From positions 62,001 through 126,000 of the forward strand of contig MU863907.1 in the NCBI GenBank assembly GCA_033296885.1: a DNA stretch of 64,000 nt, given 5' to 3'. The notes under the pieces are model-generated. The model did no database searches. It was given only the letters and a program-made list of their open reading frames with translations, and was not told where the DNA came from. Position 1 is the stretch's first letter, and the number at the start of each line of letters is the position of its first letter. This DNA comes from Triangularia verruculosa. Lineage: Eukaryota > Ascomycota > Sordariomycetes > Sordariales > Podosporaceae. A program made the translations under genes and the position numbers. Below are positions 44,291-56,378 of the stretch, in pieces.

Positions 44291-46390
44291 ATTGGTTTTT
44301 GCTAGGGACTGGTTGTATCGTCTGGGCTCATGATCGCATATTCTTTAGGAGTTTAAGTGCATCCACAAAAAGATGGACGGGCACAAGGGGCAATGACCAG
44401 GGTTCACCAAAAGCCAATCACTTTTCTCATGCACATGTTGACTTGACAGGCGGACCAAATGCTGGCGCCATTCCGTGATCGTGTGATGTTTTCCCTTCCT
44501 AACCCCGTCAGTGTGGTCCTTGTAAGCCGTCGTGAGCCGCTCTGTTTTGTATGTAAGCAACAAATTCCTGTACTACCTCAGTCTCAGCGGGGAGTGGAGT
44601 GCTTTAAAGAACTTGGCATTGCATGAAAAGCACCGGTTTTTGTGTTGTCTCCAGATCGGCACGAGGACAAGATGCAGCGTCGCCAAAAGCAGTCAAAGAC
44701 CGAGCGCGAGCGAGTGGTAATATGAGGTCATGCGGGGTCATTACAGTCTCCCAACATGAGCGTTGGAATACACAGTAGGGGACCATGAGCCGCACCTGAT
44801 TTTATGCCGTGAGTGTCCTTGAAGTATTGATTGATAAGTGAGGCCGAATGTGCTCCCATCTCATCAGAAGAAGATTCACAATATGGTCAACTTGCAGACC
44901 CCAGACTGAATTGCCGTCCTCCAGGGAACATGGATTCAGCGCTTGGCGTGGGTGGCGTATCCGCTCTGGGTGAGGGACCACGCATGGGTCACAGGATACC
45001 CAGAGTTTCGGGGTCTGAAATCGCGCTGTCGTGATGTTCGGGATGCCTTCACCTCCTATCCTGCGTCCTTCGAGAGAGTATAAACACCCAAACAGTGGAA
45101 GAAACTTCTGGCCAGGTGGTGACCAGACATAGTAGTAGTGTGTACATAGTGGTAGGTATAGCGAGTCAATTTTGGGGGCAAGGCCGACGAGGTGGGGCCC
45201 TCTGCAAATCCGGGGAACCGCCGCTGAATAGCGACCACCTGCCCGTTACCTGCATGGCCTGAAGTTTGCCATGGCTATGATGCTGCTTCTGGGCAGAAAC
45301 CGCCACCAGTTCGTTTCGTTTCCGCTGGCCGGTGGCTTCGGCCGATGTGTGTGAGCACGTCCAATGCCAATTTCCGGTGTCCGATCTGCGAATGCTCTCA
45401 TGGTTCATGGATGGACCCGTCGCGGCGGCGGGAATTCAAGGGGAGGTTTAGCTAGTCCAAAGGAAGGACGAGATAATAATTAGTGTGGGAGTTCCACATG
45501 CCCGCCCAGTGTCTTCAGCCGGTCCGGCCTTGTCTCGTCCTGACTTTGACCTGAATAGCTCCTCCCTTCTGCTGGATTACCACCGACTGCTTTTCTTGCC
45601 TCCTAACTTCCCTTTGGTGCCTATCGTGAGACACAAGCGTCCTTACTGAGCAAGTCGCCTCGCCCGCCCAGGCCCCGCCAAATCCCCGTTGCAGCTCGCC
45701 GCTCATCTGGATCGGTGCAGCACTGTATCCCCATCGCCCATCACTGCGTCAACCCCCCTTCCACCAGTGATACCTTCCGCTTCACCGCAAAGGTGAACTC
45801 AGCCACCTCTGCTCGAGAGACAGTCACACATACGGGAAACACTTGAAGCGGGAACGATTTCATTCGGCACGCGCGCCAACTGCCACACGACCACAAATCG
45901 TTTCCAACCTGTTCAGCTCGGCGCCGCCCAGATCTGGTCAGCAGTGAAAGAAGGCCGGGCCGCCACCACCTTACCTCATCCTCACCTCGCCTACTGACCG
46001 GACCAACTCGACCTCTCTCGTCCTACCGTGGTTGACCGCTTAACACCATCGACGACGACGACCAACACTGGCTGAGAGACTGCATCTGAAGTATGGCAGC
46101 CTTTTATGTCATGACTGGTAACTGGACTGCGTGACGGACGGAACCCCGCGACAAAGGAACAGCACGACGTCGCTCCTCCCCGAGAGCCTTTACACCGCGA
46201 TAGCACCGGGCCCAACCTCGAACCGAACCTCTTCTTCCATCTTCAGCTCTTCGCGCTCTTATCGCCTGCTCCGTTGTCACACCTTTTGCGCACTGAGGGA
46301 AGAAGACCACTTGCACCTAGGTTTCCCTGAGGCGAACGACAGAGACAGGGGGATGCAATAGCTAGAAGGAAAAACAAATATCAGGACATA
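44291..46390. other. long spacer RPL5 to LRR gene
   Basis: 2.1 kb. The first 300 bp are RPL5 3' flank. From about 45,500 to 46,390 the sequence is C/T-rich on the plus strand and probably the promoter and leader of the LRR gene. Several short upstream frames occur (for example ATG at 46,093, 13 codons). No gene or RNA recognised. Confidence 0.5.
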
Positions 46391-49300
46391 ATGGAACATA
46401 TACACAGTGTCGATGTCAGCTGGATGACCCACGGGAATCCTAAAGGTTGGTGCGCCACGGGATCTCTTTGAGCCCTGCAATATGCACGATTGCATGGTAT
46501 GGACTGGAATTGTTGAGCTAACAGGAACTTGTCTTTGACCTCTCTACAGACAGGCCCGTGAAACCACTACTCGGGCGCCAAAGATCAATATCCAACCCGG
46601 CGCCTTTGGACTCGCCCTCCCCCGCGACATCTGCCAATGGCACTGAGCCGGCACAGGGCACACCAAACGCAGCACCAAGTCCAAATCGACCGGCCCTCGG
46701 TACAAGAATGAGTTCAGACGAAAAACGACCACCACAATCTGCCGTACCTCATCCCCCGCAGCGGAGGGGCTCTTGGTTCTCCAACATTTCGCAAAAATTC
46801 AGCTCCGGCAACGGTGCGACACAAAGCCCTCCGGTGGCCAATACTGCCTCCCCCAAGCCTGCCGAGTTCTCGGTTCCCAAAGCGAATCCAGCCAAACAGG
46901 CAGTTCTGCAGCATGCGGCGAAACCAGACGGCGAGGGCCCTTATACGCCCGCCCCGCCGAGGGGCCAGAATGCGCTGCTCCATGTGTTCCGAAGGTTATC
47001 GTCCTCAGCATCTAGCGCGAGTTTGAACCCAAGCTTCAAAGCTCATAATCATGGACTGGTGGAAAGACAGGTGCTCAATGTGGACCGACATCGTGAGCGC
47101 TGCGCCATCTCGGGTCTGAACCAGGCCAAGCTGCGGAGGGTGGCGTTCTGCGTCGACGTGGAGATTGCACCCATGCCCAAATATACCGATGAGATGGATG
47201 AGAGGAAAGCGAAGGATAAGGCGGCCAAAGAATTGAAAAGGAAGCTCAAGGAAAAGAGTGAGGTTGAAGGGCTCAAAAACTCCACGACGGCCGAATCTCA
47301 GAAGGAGGACGATGTTTCTGTGAAAGCACCAGGCGAGGAAGCACCGAAGAAACCGGTGCCGACGGAGGGCACCTCTTCAGCACAGGCCCCAGCGCCAGTT
47401 CTGACTACGTCTTCGCCAATACCAATAGCTTCTTCTGCTTCGGCATCGGATGCAAAGAAGAAGGAAAAGAAGAAGAAAAGTGAGGAGGATCGCAAGGCCC
47501 GCAAGGAGCGGAAACGGCGGCAAGCAGAGGCGAATGGAACTGTTCCCATGGAGCTCTATTACAACTCCGATTCTGATACTTCAGTTTCTGTAAATGGTGG
47601 AAGTTATCGACCTGAAACACATGCTGGGCTCGCCAACAGTACGCCTCAAACCATGCCCACCACCAACCCAGTCAGGATATACCGGCGGTGCTGCCAGTTG
47701 CGGGAGACGCATATTCTTAAGAAGATTACCGAGCAGCTGATGGACCCAGCCAACTTTTCTGCCGAGACGGGCGTGGTCGAGAAGCTGGACTTGACTGGGT
47801 ACTACATGGCGCTGCCAGACTTGGTGACATTGGGTGACTACCTTGCCGTTGTACCAGTCAGAGAGCTGATCTTGGTGGACTGCTCCCTGGCGGATGAAGG
47901 TCTGAGGGTCATTCTGGCCGGATTGCTTGCAGCGAGGAAAACCAAGGCTCTTTCATCACTAAGAAGGAGGCGGCAGCTGCAGCAAAAACCCACAAATGGC
48001 ACCGTCGATGGGCTTATCGATCAAGGCGGCGTTGTCGAGAGGCTGGTTCTCAGCAACAACAGGATTGGTCCAGAGGGCTGGAGGCACATATGCTTGTTTA
48101 TTTACCTGTGCAGGACGCTCAAGGTGTTGGACCTGAGCGGGATTCAGTTCCCTCGACATATCTCCACCCCTATGCCAGACGGGCAACAGCCTCCCCCGCA
48201 GGCTTTGTGCTCGCTTTTCGCGAAGTCGTTGGGGGAGAGGTTGGCAGGATCAACGCTTACTTTGCTCAGTATGGCGCAGACGAGCCTGTCAACCCCCCAG
48301 CTTGCAGCCGTTATTGACGGAGCCATTCGATGTGGCATCAAGAGGCTGAACCTGGCGAACAATGACATTGACTCGGAGGGGCTAACCCATGTGGCGAGGT
48401 TCTTGAAGAGCAACCAGTGCGAGGGACTTGATCTGGGCGGGAACGATCTCAGAGATAAGCTAGGTATTTTGGCTGATTCGCTCGAGGTCGAGGCTTGTCC
48501 TCTGTGGGCTCTCAGTCTGGCGGATTGCAATCTGGAGCCGCCAAGCTTATGCAAGTTGTTCCCTACGCTGGTCAAGCTGGAGCATTTGAGGTTCATTGAC
48601 TTGAGCCATAATCATGAGCTCTTTAGCTCGGACCCGAGTGCCGTGGGTGTTCTGAGGAGGCATGTTTCCCGACGGTGGCAGAACTCATGAAGATATGGCT
48701 AACAGATGTGAATAGATATCTTCCCAAGTTCGCCTGCCTCAAGCGAATCCACTTGGCTGATTGCACACTCAGTGCGGAGCAAACAATCGCCCTAGCAGAG
48801 ATCCTGCCAGAAGTGACTGGCTTGGCGCACATCAGCTTCTTGCAGAACAAGGAGCTTGTTGAGTTAGCGACGAATGCTAACTCTGAGGAGAAGCAAGAAG
48901 AGGCATGTGCTCTGTTTGCCTCGCTTCTTGCTGCCGCCAGGGTCTCAACTAGCTTGGTAGCGGTCGATATTGAAGTTCCTAGCGAGCAGTCGAGTGATCT
49001 TGTCAAAGCTATGGCTAAGCAAGTCGTCGCTTATGGATTGAGAAACATGGAACTTGCTACTGCCTTGCAGACCAACACAGTTGCGGCTGCAGCTGCAGCA
49101 CCGGCGACCGCCGAGGAAGGCTCGTTGCCTGGCAGCTTCAAAGCCGAGCCCGAATACCCCGATGTTCTGCAACGGCTGGTTGGGCACGATGTAATGCTGT
49201 CCTCGGATGCTGATGCGGATGTCGATGCTGCGCCGGATAACGACTATGTCATTGGTGGCACAGGAGTTGTAAAGGCGTTGGCCTGCTGTCTGAAAAACAG

Positions 49301-50314
49301 AGGAGATGACATCTCATCGCATTCCGTCCCTGAACTGCCGGCTGGTGAGGTTGACCAAGTCTCGTTGGAGGACGGAGAGAAAGAACCGACAACCGCGGTG
49401 GCCAAGGCCAAGGAAACTAGCAAGCACCTGCTACTCAGCGCTCGCAAGATTCGGTTGAGGCTTCAACCTGCTATCGTCAAGGCCAAGATGGCGGCAAACG
49501 ATAGCCACACTTATCGTATGTGTTCTTTTGCAAGCCTTGAATAATTTCGAAGACAATGCTAACACGAACCCCAGACCGCCTCATGTTCTTGGACAACACT
49601 CTCCATGGCATCATCAAGCGCTTCGAGGACGAATTCCCCGACACTCGTCTGACCACGGAGGACGATTCAGGTGTAGACACTAACAGTACCACTGCCAATG
49701 ACAAGAACGACACCGCCTCTCTTTCCTCTTTGGATGCCAACGGAAAGTCGCCCAGCCTTGCTTCTGGGCCTGTTCCCTTGCTCGCAACCGACTCGGACCT
49801 TTCGGCAAGCTACACAGCTGCCATCATCTCGGACGCCGAAGACGACCTGCTGTCCCACACCCGCGAATCCCGCAAGGCCCTCTCCCGCTCCAACTCCATC
49901 ATTTCCTTGTCCTCCAAAGCCCTCGCGGACGAAGAGGCTCGCGTTCTCAGAGCCGGCCACAAGTTCCGTGCCGGAATCGTCGCTCTCCGACCAGAACATT
50001 ACAATGCTGCGCTTTTGAGCTCGGGAGTGGAAGAAGTTGGGGCCGACCCCAACCACGCAAGACTGTTGCACGAGCTCCTGGATGAGATGGGCGATGCCGA
50101 CCTGAAGAAGGAGGCAGAGGAGAGGGGAGTGGTGCAGGTGTTTCAGGAGAGAAGACAAGACATTCTGAAGAGGCTGAGGGAGGCCGATCCACAGCATTGG
50201 GACAGCTTTGTGGAGAGTCAAGTCATGGCGCGGAAAAATGTCGGGCTGCCGGCGACGGAGTGTAAGAAGGTGAAGGAAGAGGTGGTGATTGATGAGGAGG
50301 CGGTTGAGGATTAA
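46391..50314 (+). CDS. large leucine-rich-repeat (RNI-like) protein, Mhp1-like
   Basis: Exons 46391-46445, 46550-48659, 48716-49515 and 49575-50314 give 1234 aa. The N-terminus MEHIHSVDVSWMTHGNPKDR is restored only by splicing intron 1 (104 nt, GTTGGT donor, GCTAAC branch site). Residues 20-370 are Ser/Pro-rich, with RRGSWFSNISQKFSSG and a Lys-rich segment DAKKKEKKKKSEED. From about residue 375 to 850 there are leucine-rich repeats of the ribonuclease-inhibitor type (VVEKLDLTGYYMALPDL, VERLVLSNNRIGPEGW, IKRLNLANNDIDSEGL, LRFIDLSHNHELF). The C-terminus is acidic and Ser-rich. Fungal proteins of this layout are sometimes called Mhp1 (cell wall/microtubule-linked); I am not sure enough to give the symbol. 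Intron 2 (48660-48715) appears to be GC-AG. Confidence 0.85.
48660..48715 (+). other. probable GC-AG intron in the LRR gene
   Basis: The reading frame must shift between 48,640 and 48,720. GCATGT at 48,660 with branch site GCTAAC and acceptor AATAG at 48,715 gives a 56-nt intron, restoring VLRRYLPKFACLKRIHL. The only frame-keeping GT alternative (48,675, GTGGCA) would make a 41-nt intron and add HVSR inside the repeat. Confidence 0.65.
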
Positions 50315-52018
50315 AATGCTTTTATTTGTTATCGTTTTCTATTGAGGAATGAATGCAAAGCATAGCTTTTTTTCTTTTTTTGGGGTTCAAACCTGGTTTT
50401 ATATTCCTTTTTTGGAGGATGGATTGATTGATTGGAAGGGATGGGGTGTGGGGGGAATATAGCATGGCATGGCAAAGGCATGAAAAAGGCAAGCGATGAA
50501 TACGAAGGGGAGGGGGTGGTATGACTGTTTGTGAGATTATTCGAGTTGATGGGCTTTGGGCTTTGAATGGAGGATGGAACTGGTTGGTTTAAAGCTTGAA
50601 AATATGTGGACCAACCAACCTCTTATGCTTTTCTTCATCTCTGTTGCTATTACTACTTTCCACTGCTGCCTTAACCCGAGTTTTTCAACACACATGATAT
50701 CCCTCTATTCATTTGAACAAGTCTAGAAGTGGAGGCTTAATCGTTCTAGAATTATGAAACATCATATTATCAGACAACATTAGTTCTTGCGTGGTACATG
50801 ATATAGTTTGTTGCAAAGGATCATCACGTAAAACGTACGTAAACTTTTTCCTTTTGATCTCTGCACCGTCGCCACCATTACTACCAGCGCCTTCTCTCTC
50901 TTTCATCTACGGCTCTCGAGCTGACCCCGGTACTAACCTTCCACCGTCCACGCTTCTTCCCACCATCTTGCACCCAAAGATACACACAACAACAACCCTC
51001 CCCCCCCCCTCCCCCCCCGCGCGCGCCCACCTCTTCTCTCTCCCATATGAATCATCACATGCAAGTTCCGTACCAAAAACTATCCCCTCCACCATCATCA
51101 CATCACATCACCTTCCCTCCCCCCCAATCTTCCATAAACCACCCAGAATATTTATCTAGAGAGAACTAGGAAGAGAGTCATACCATTCATGTCATTCGTC
51201 CCTATTTTTTTTTATTTCTCCTCCCCCCCTTGAAAATCCCCAAAAAATCCCAATTATGCCTTTGTGTCTTTTTTTTGTACTCCCAGCCACCCAGGCAACC
51301 CCTCCCCTCCCGTTCTAAATGTTTTCGGACCAGACCCCCCCCCCCCCCCTCCTTTTTCCCCCCTTTCTCTTTGCTTTTCTGCACATATCAACAGGTATAA
51401 TAGTTTTCTGATCTATAGCATAGGTCGCAAAACATTACTCCCCCAGATGTCATGCTCTGCGAATGGGTCATGGTCCAGGGGCAAGATTGGGGATTGATGC
51501 AGATAAAAAAAGAATGTGTGTATGATGTCGGATCACGAAGTCATGGCGGGTGATTAGGCCAGACTCGAGAAAAAGGTGAAACGTATTTTGAGTGTAAAAT
51601 TAGTCGGGGAAGAGGTTGTATTTGGTGGTAAATGTGGTTGGAGGAAGTGAAGACTTCATTCTTCATACGTCACCAACCCCTCACTCGTGTCCCCAACCAC
51701 AGGGCGGATGCCGGGCTGTGAATGAAGTTTCCCTACCATCAGCAGAACAAGGCTGCCAACCCAACCGCCACCATGAGCTACACCGCCCTCGAATAAACAG
51801 GAACAGGGTGTCATTTCTACTCATAGAATGGCCTGTTCATCTGGCCGGCCGCGTGCCGGCCCTTCACTTGTCAGTTGTCTCTCCTGACCACTGTCGTAAT
51901 ATCCCAGTCTTCTAACCTGTCCTCGCTCTCGAACGCCGAAGCAGCCTGCGCCATGCCGCGTCAAGGCTTGCTGGCCAACAGACCAGTCCTTTTGAGGTCG
52001 TGTTGTGTAGTTAAATTC
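50315..52018. other. convergent spacer LRR gene-UBP3
   Basis: 1.7 kb of 3' flanks with heavy homopolymers: C10 at 51,000-51,009, C8 at 51,011-51,018 followed by CG alternation to 51,026, C15 at 51,335-51,349, and several T-runs (for example 51,207-51,214). No gene found. Confidence 0.6.
51000..51349. repeat. poly-C tracts with short CG alternation
   Basis: C10, C8, CGCGCGCGC (51,018-51,026) and C15 (51,335-51,349) in a spacer between converging genes, similar in kind to the MRC1-WEE1 spacer. Confidence 0.85.
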
Positions 52019-55000
52019 TCAGACACGCTGATAGAACAACAGGTATGCAACCTTGTTGTCCTTGATGCTGTCCTTGTGCTGCTTGGGGGGCAGTTTCTGT
52101 CCATTGGTGGCTGGCGTGTTGACAACGCTGCTCCACTTCTTGCCACCGGCCGCTTGCTTCCAGCCATCATCGTCACCAGCATCCTCGTCATTCATACCGC
52201 CGAAGCGGTTGCTGCCGCTGCTGTCCTTTTGATTACCGTCGCCAGTCTTGGCCTGCTCCTCCTCGGCACCGGCCTCAGCGACGTCTTCGCTGCGCACGCG
52301 TCGGATAACTGTGTCGTCGATACGAATCCATTCACGGCCATCCTGACGGCGGACATCCACCGTGTAGTGACCACCGCTGGCATTCTTACCGTGATGATAC
52401 ACAACAGCAGTGAGCTTGTATCTAGGAGCACCCTCGTTAAGAAGGTTACTGCGTTTGGACCGAGACAGAACCTCCTGTGGGAATTCAAACTCGAGAGGGT
52501 AGCCAATCTTCTTCCAAACCTTGACGGTGCCGCCTTGGCCCTCAGCATCGAATTGGAAACGCTTGAGATGCAGGATGAGGACAGGAGGGACGGATTCAAT
52601 AGAAATCTGTTTGATGGCCTTGACATTCTTGCCATGGGGTGAGTTGAAATCGCCGTACAGGGTTTCTGGCCGTGTGAGGCCCTTCAGGGCATCAATGATG
52701 TTGCGAATCTCGGGTGCGCCAATGTCAAGCTGCAGCGGCTCATAGGGCTCAAGCGTGACTGAGATCTTGTTGCCAGGAACACGAAGTTCGGATCGCAGCT
52801 GACCGCCAAATATCTTGTTGATGGGCGAGGCATGCGAGTGACCGGATGACCGGGTCACGGCAGCGCGCTGACGAGGTCCGACCTCAAGCCAATCATCTGC
52901 ACCCTCAAGAGACTCGCTTGGTTTGGAGGAAATAGGTGAAGACGGAGTTGAGTTCGGGGCGGTGGAGGCGGTGGAAACAGGAGCCGCACGCATCACCTGG
53001 GCGCACTCATCATGAAGGCTTTCAAGAAGGAATCCAAGAAACTCCTGGGCATCCTGCTGGTGACCACGCCTCATGCTGGCAAAACGGGGAAGCTTGCGAA
53101 TGGCTTCATACACAAATTCCGGAGTGAATGACTCGCCATACTGTTCCAACTGTTCAGGCTTTAGTCGTTTCTTGAGTTGGTCAGCGGATGTAGCAGAGTC
53201 AAGAGTCTTGAACTCGCGCATGAACAGGATCCTAGTATCATGTGTTAGTCGATAGTGGGGCAGAAGGCCATGTGATATACATACAGTGCGTCAATCAGGG
53301 CTGTTTCATTCTTGAAGCTGTGAGTAGCCTTCTTGAATACTTGATCGAGAAAGTCATGGAATGGAATGCAATAAATGAGAACTTGCAAGATCTGGGTGGC
53401 ACATCATTAGCATCGCATTCATGCTTTGACATTAGGCTTAACTTACGGAATTCATATAACACATATTTCCTGTATTCACCAAGCCTCTAGGCTCAAGGAA
53501 TGGCAGCTTGGCAATGCCCGTAGGACGATATGCCTGCAAGGCCTCGGCAAGAGAATTCGCAGTAGACTTTGACAAGTTTCCAACGGCCCCTGAAGCAGCA
53601 GTAGACGCATCAGCGACGTTGCCATTGGTATGAACCCGAGGAACAACAGCGGTGGAGGCCGCAACAGAAGGAGCAGGGCTTGACTTCGCAAACAGAGCCG
53701 CCCACGCCTTAGGCTTCGCCGGTACAGGAGCGGGCACGGGTGCAGCTTGCGCGGCAGTAGTAGAATCAGATTTGGGCTTCTCGTTAATGCCATTAGTCTC
53801 AGGAAGACCCTCGGTCGATTTCTCGTCCCTGGTAGCAGGAGCTGGGGCGGAGCCGGCGGGTGCCCTCGAAAGTGATTGTGTATCCTTAGGGGCGAGTTTC
53901 GGAAGTACAGGGAGAACGGGAACGGCAGGGACAGTCGAGCGAGCAGCGGGCTTCACGGTTGTGCTGGGGCTGGCCGCCACGGTGATGGAGCCGTGGGTCG
54001 TTTGAGCCGAGCTTGGTGTGGTCGGAGGGCTATCCTCTGCCTGCTGCTCATGAAGAGAAGGTGTCTCTGATCGCGCCGCTGCAGTCTCAACCGGCTCGGC
54101 CTTGACAGCAGCTTGCGCAGAAACGTTTGGCTCCTCTTTGATCTCTTCCCTCTTCAAGTCATCTGGCTGCTGCGCTTCGGACGGTTTTTCGAGAATCAAG
54201 CTTGGCGTGGATGCCACTGGGCGTTTTCTCCGCGACTTGGGAGCGCGAGCGGGGAATCCGGCTTCAGGAACAGAGAACCATGGCAGCTATGACGAGTTAG
54301 CAGCTGCACTGTGACCCAAGACTCTAAATTCAGACTTCAGTGGACGACATACCTTTGCCAAAGTCTTTTCAGAAGGTGAGGTCCTCGGATAAACCTCAGG
54401 GACTGTCTGGACACTCTCCATAGCCGGGGCCTCTCCAGGCACCTTTGAAGAAACCTCCACAGGAACCTCTGCTGGGGCCGCTGCTGGTGTGATCGCCTCT
54501 TCTTGCTGCTCGAGCTGAACCTCCACGGGGGATTGGACTTCAGGGGCAATATAGGGTTCCTGGGGATACTCCTGAGCAAAGGTCTGTTGCTGCTGAGGCA
54601 CAAAAGGCTGAAACTCTGGCTGCACAGGATGTTGTACTTCATGACTATGCAACGGCTGCGGCGGCATCTGAGAGGCGGGGATAAATTCGCGGAACGGAGG
54701 CATAGAGGAAGGGGCAATCGTCGAGGGAGGCTGGACAGCAAACGAGTGAGTCGATGACGGGGTAAGCGGGGCGACGACCGGTGTCATATTCGGAGGAGGC
54801 GGCTGGTATGGCGAAGAAACAATCGGCGAATGCTGGGCAGGCCTTCCGTAGGGCGGCTGCAGCGGAACATACTGTTGTACAGCAGGCGGCGATCTAGTAT
54901 AAGGAGCGTGATTATACTGGGGAGGGAGGTAAGCTTGAGGCATGCCGCCGGTATGGTACTGCTGGTAAGGCATATAATAGCCTTGGTTTGGCGGGTAAGG

Positions 55001-55186
55001 GTTCATGTACTGAGCCCCGTGGCCATACATGGACGGGCCGACATGATGCTGGTGTTGCTGATACTGATAACCATGTGCAGGCCCATACTGGCGATTCCCA
55101 CGACGGGGAGGGGGCGGACCTCCTCCCATGTCAGCACCTCCTTGCATCTGCTGCCCAGCCGGCAGATGCGCGCGATTGTTCATCAT
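52019..55186 (-). CDS. UBP3: ubiquitin carboxyl-terminal hydrolase Ubp3/USP10
   Basis: A cysteine deubiquitinase which, with Bre5/G3BP in the family, acts in vesicle transport, ribophagy and stress granules. Exons 54353-55186, 53447-54286, 53285-53391 and 52019-53231 (introns 66, 55 and 53 nt) give 997 aa. The N-terminal 270 residues are Pro/Gln/Tyr-rich low complexity; PWFSVPEAGFPA begins exon 2, a segment typical of fungal Ubp3. The Cys box is GLVNTGNMCYMNS (Cys554), split from ILQVLIYC by an intron. The His box is ASGGHYTVDV (His882), followed by WIRIDD. The start is uncertain: ATG 55186 is the first in-frame ATG, but the frame stays open and protein-like back to an acceptor at 55,370, so a further upstream exon is likely. 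Confidence 0.92.
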
Positions 55187-56378
55187 GCCGGCCTGGGTTG
55201 GGAGCTGTGGCGGCAGCTGCTCACTGAAGTGAGGGCCACCGCGGCGAACTGGGCGTGTTCCAGGTGTGAGCCCAGGCGAGGGCGGGATTTGGCGATGGAA
55301 CTCGAAGGGTTCGGCGCGGGCGTCAATGGTGGGCAACCTTGGGGGGTTGGACGGGGCTGTTGCCGGTAGCTAGAGCAGAAGCCGAGCGGCGATATCGAGA
55401 TGGACTGGCAGCAACGGAAGTGGCCGCAGTGGGTGGTGCCGGTGCCGGTGCGCGTCGGTTTGGCTTTGGCGTGCGGTGTGCCGGTTCAAGGCAATGAAGA
55501 CAAGTCGTTGTCACTTCCGCTTCGACAGGTTCGATGAGTCGCTCCGGCAGGTACAGGGGGCCAGAGTCGCGATGCGGCACATTGGACAGCTTCCTGCCAG
55601 GACGCGGGGGGAAGTGCAGCACACAAGCAGTGATGCTGGATAGACAGAGCCAACCTGTGGGGAGGTATCAGGTTTGTGTCTTGCGTGGGAAATTTATTCC
55701 ATCAAGAGGTCAAAAAGCTAAAGGCGTCAAAAGAAGCTTAAGGTTGCGGCGCTCGGACCCGCTTCAGATCTCCTTGCCACGCCCCCCAACGAAAAAAATG
55801 GGTACGACAAGTTGCAAAGAATTACACTTCAAGCCTCTTCAAAAGTCTATATACCATTCCCAACCCCTTCCGACCGTTTTCTGAAACTTTATTATCGGTT
55901 ATGAAGAATTGTTGAAACCTTTCAAGAGGTTTGGAATATTTGGAGGATTGGTGACTATATTTCAAGGTCCTGGTCAGCTACTTTACAGGGGCTGATATAT
56001 TGTCCAGGGCGTGCTTGCCAAGACCCGCTGCAGAATGCAGCGGGCTGATCAGGTCAAGAACTCGATGACTGCCGTCAGATTGTGACCAAGACTCGGAGAA
56101 TTAATGCTATCCTGTACAAGCTGTGTGTACACATATATCGATGGTACTGTACAACCCCTGGACTCGGAACAGGAGGGAAAACCAGAATCGCATCAGCACC
56201 TCATAATTAACAAGAGCCATGTCACCGAATTGCTAGGGAGAGAAGCGTTTCTATATAATTCTAGAATCCAAAGACGCTTCTTTTCCACCACCAGTGGCAC
56301 ATAACAAAGCCGGCCTCGCTGTTGTCACAGGCTTTTAAACAAACAGACGCTCCAACTTGCAACAGTCATGTTTGTCAC
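55187..56378. other. UBP3 upstream region and SAE2 3' flank
   Basis: 1.19 kb. 55,187-55,369 continues the UBP3 frame (LPTIDARAEPFEFHRQ and a Pro/Arg-rich stretch) and may be coding. 55,323-55,622 holds another open minus frame without an ATG. The rest is AT-rich, with no feature seen. Confidence 0.45.

Noticed and set aside
48675..48715. 41-nt GT-AG intron as an alternative to the GC-AG intron
   Set aside because: Ten bases shorter than any other well-supported intron in the window, and it inserts extra residues into a leucine-rich repeat; kept only as an alternative.
51875..52642. 255-codon plus-strand open frame
   Set aside because: It lies antisense to the UBP3 catalytic domain and is explained by its codon structure.
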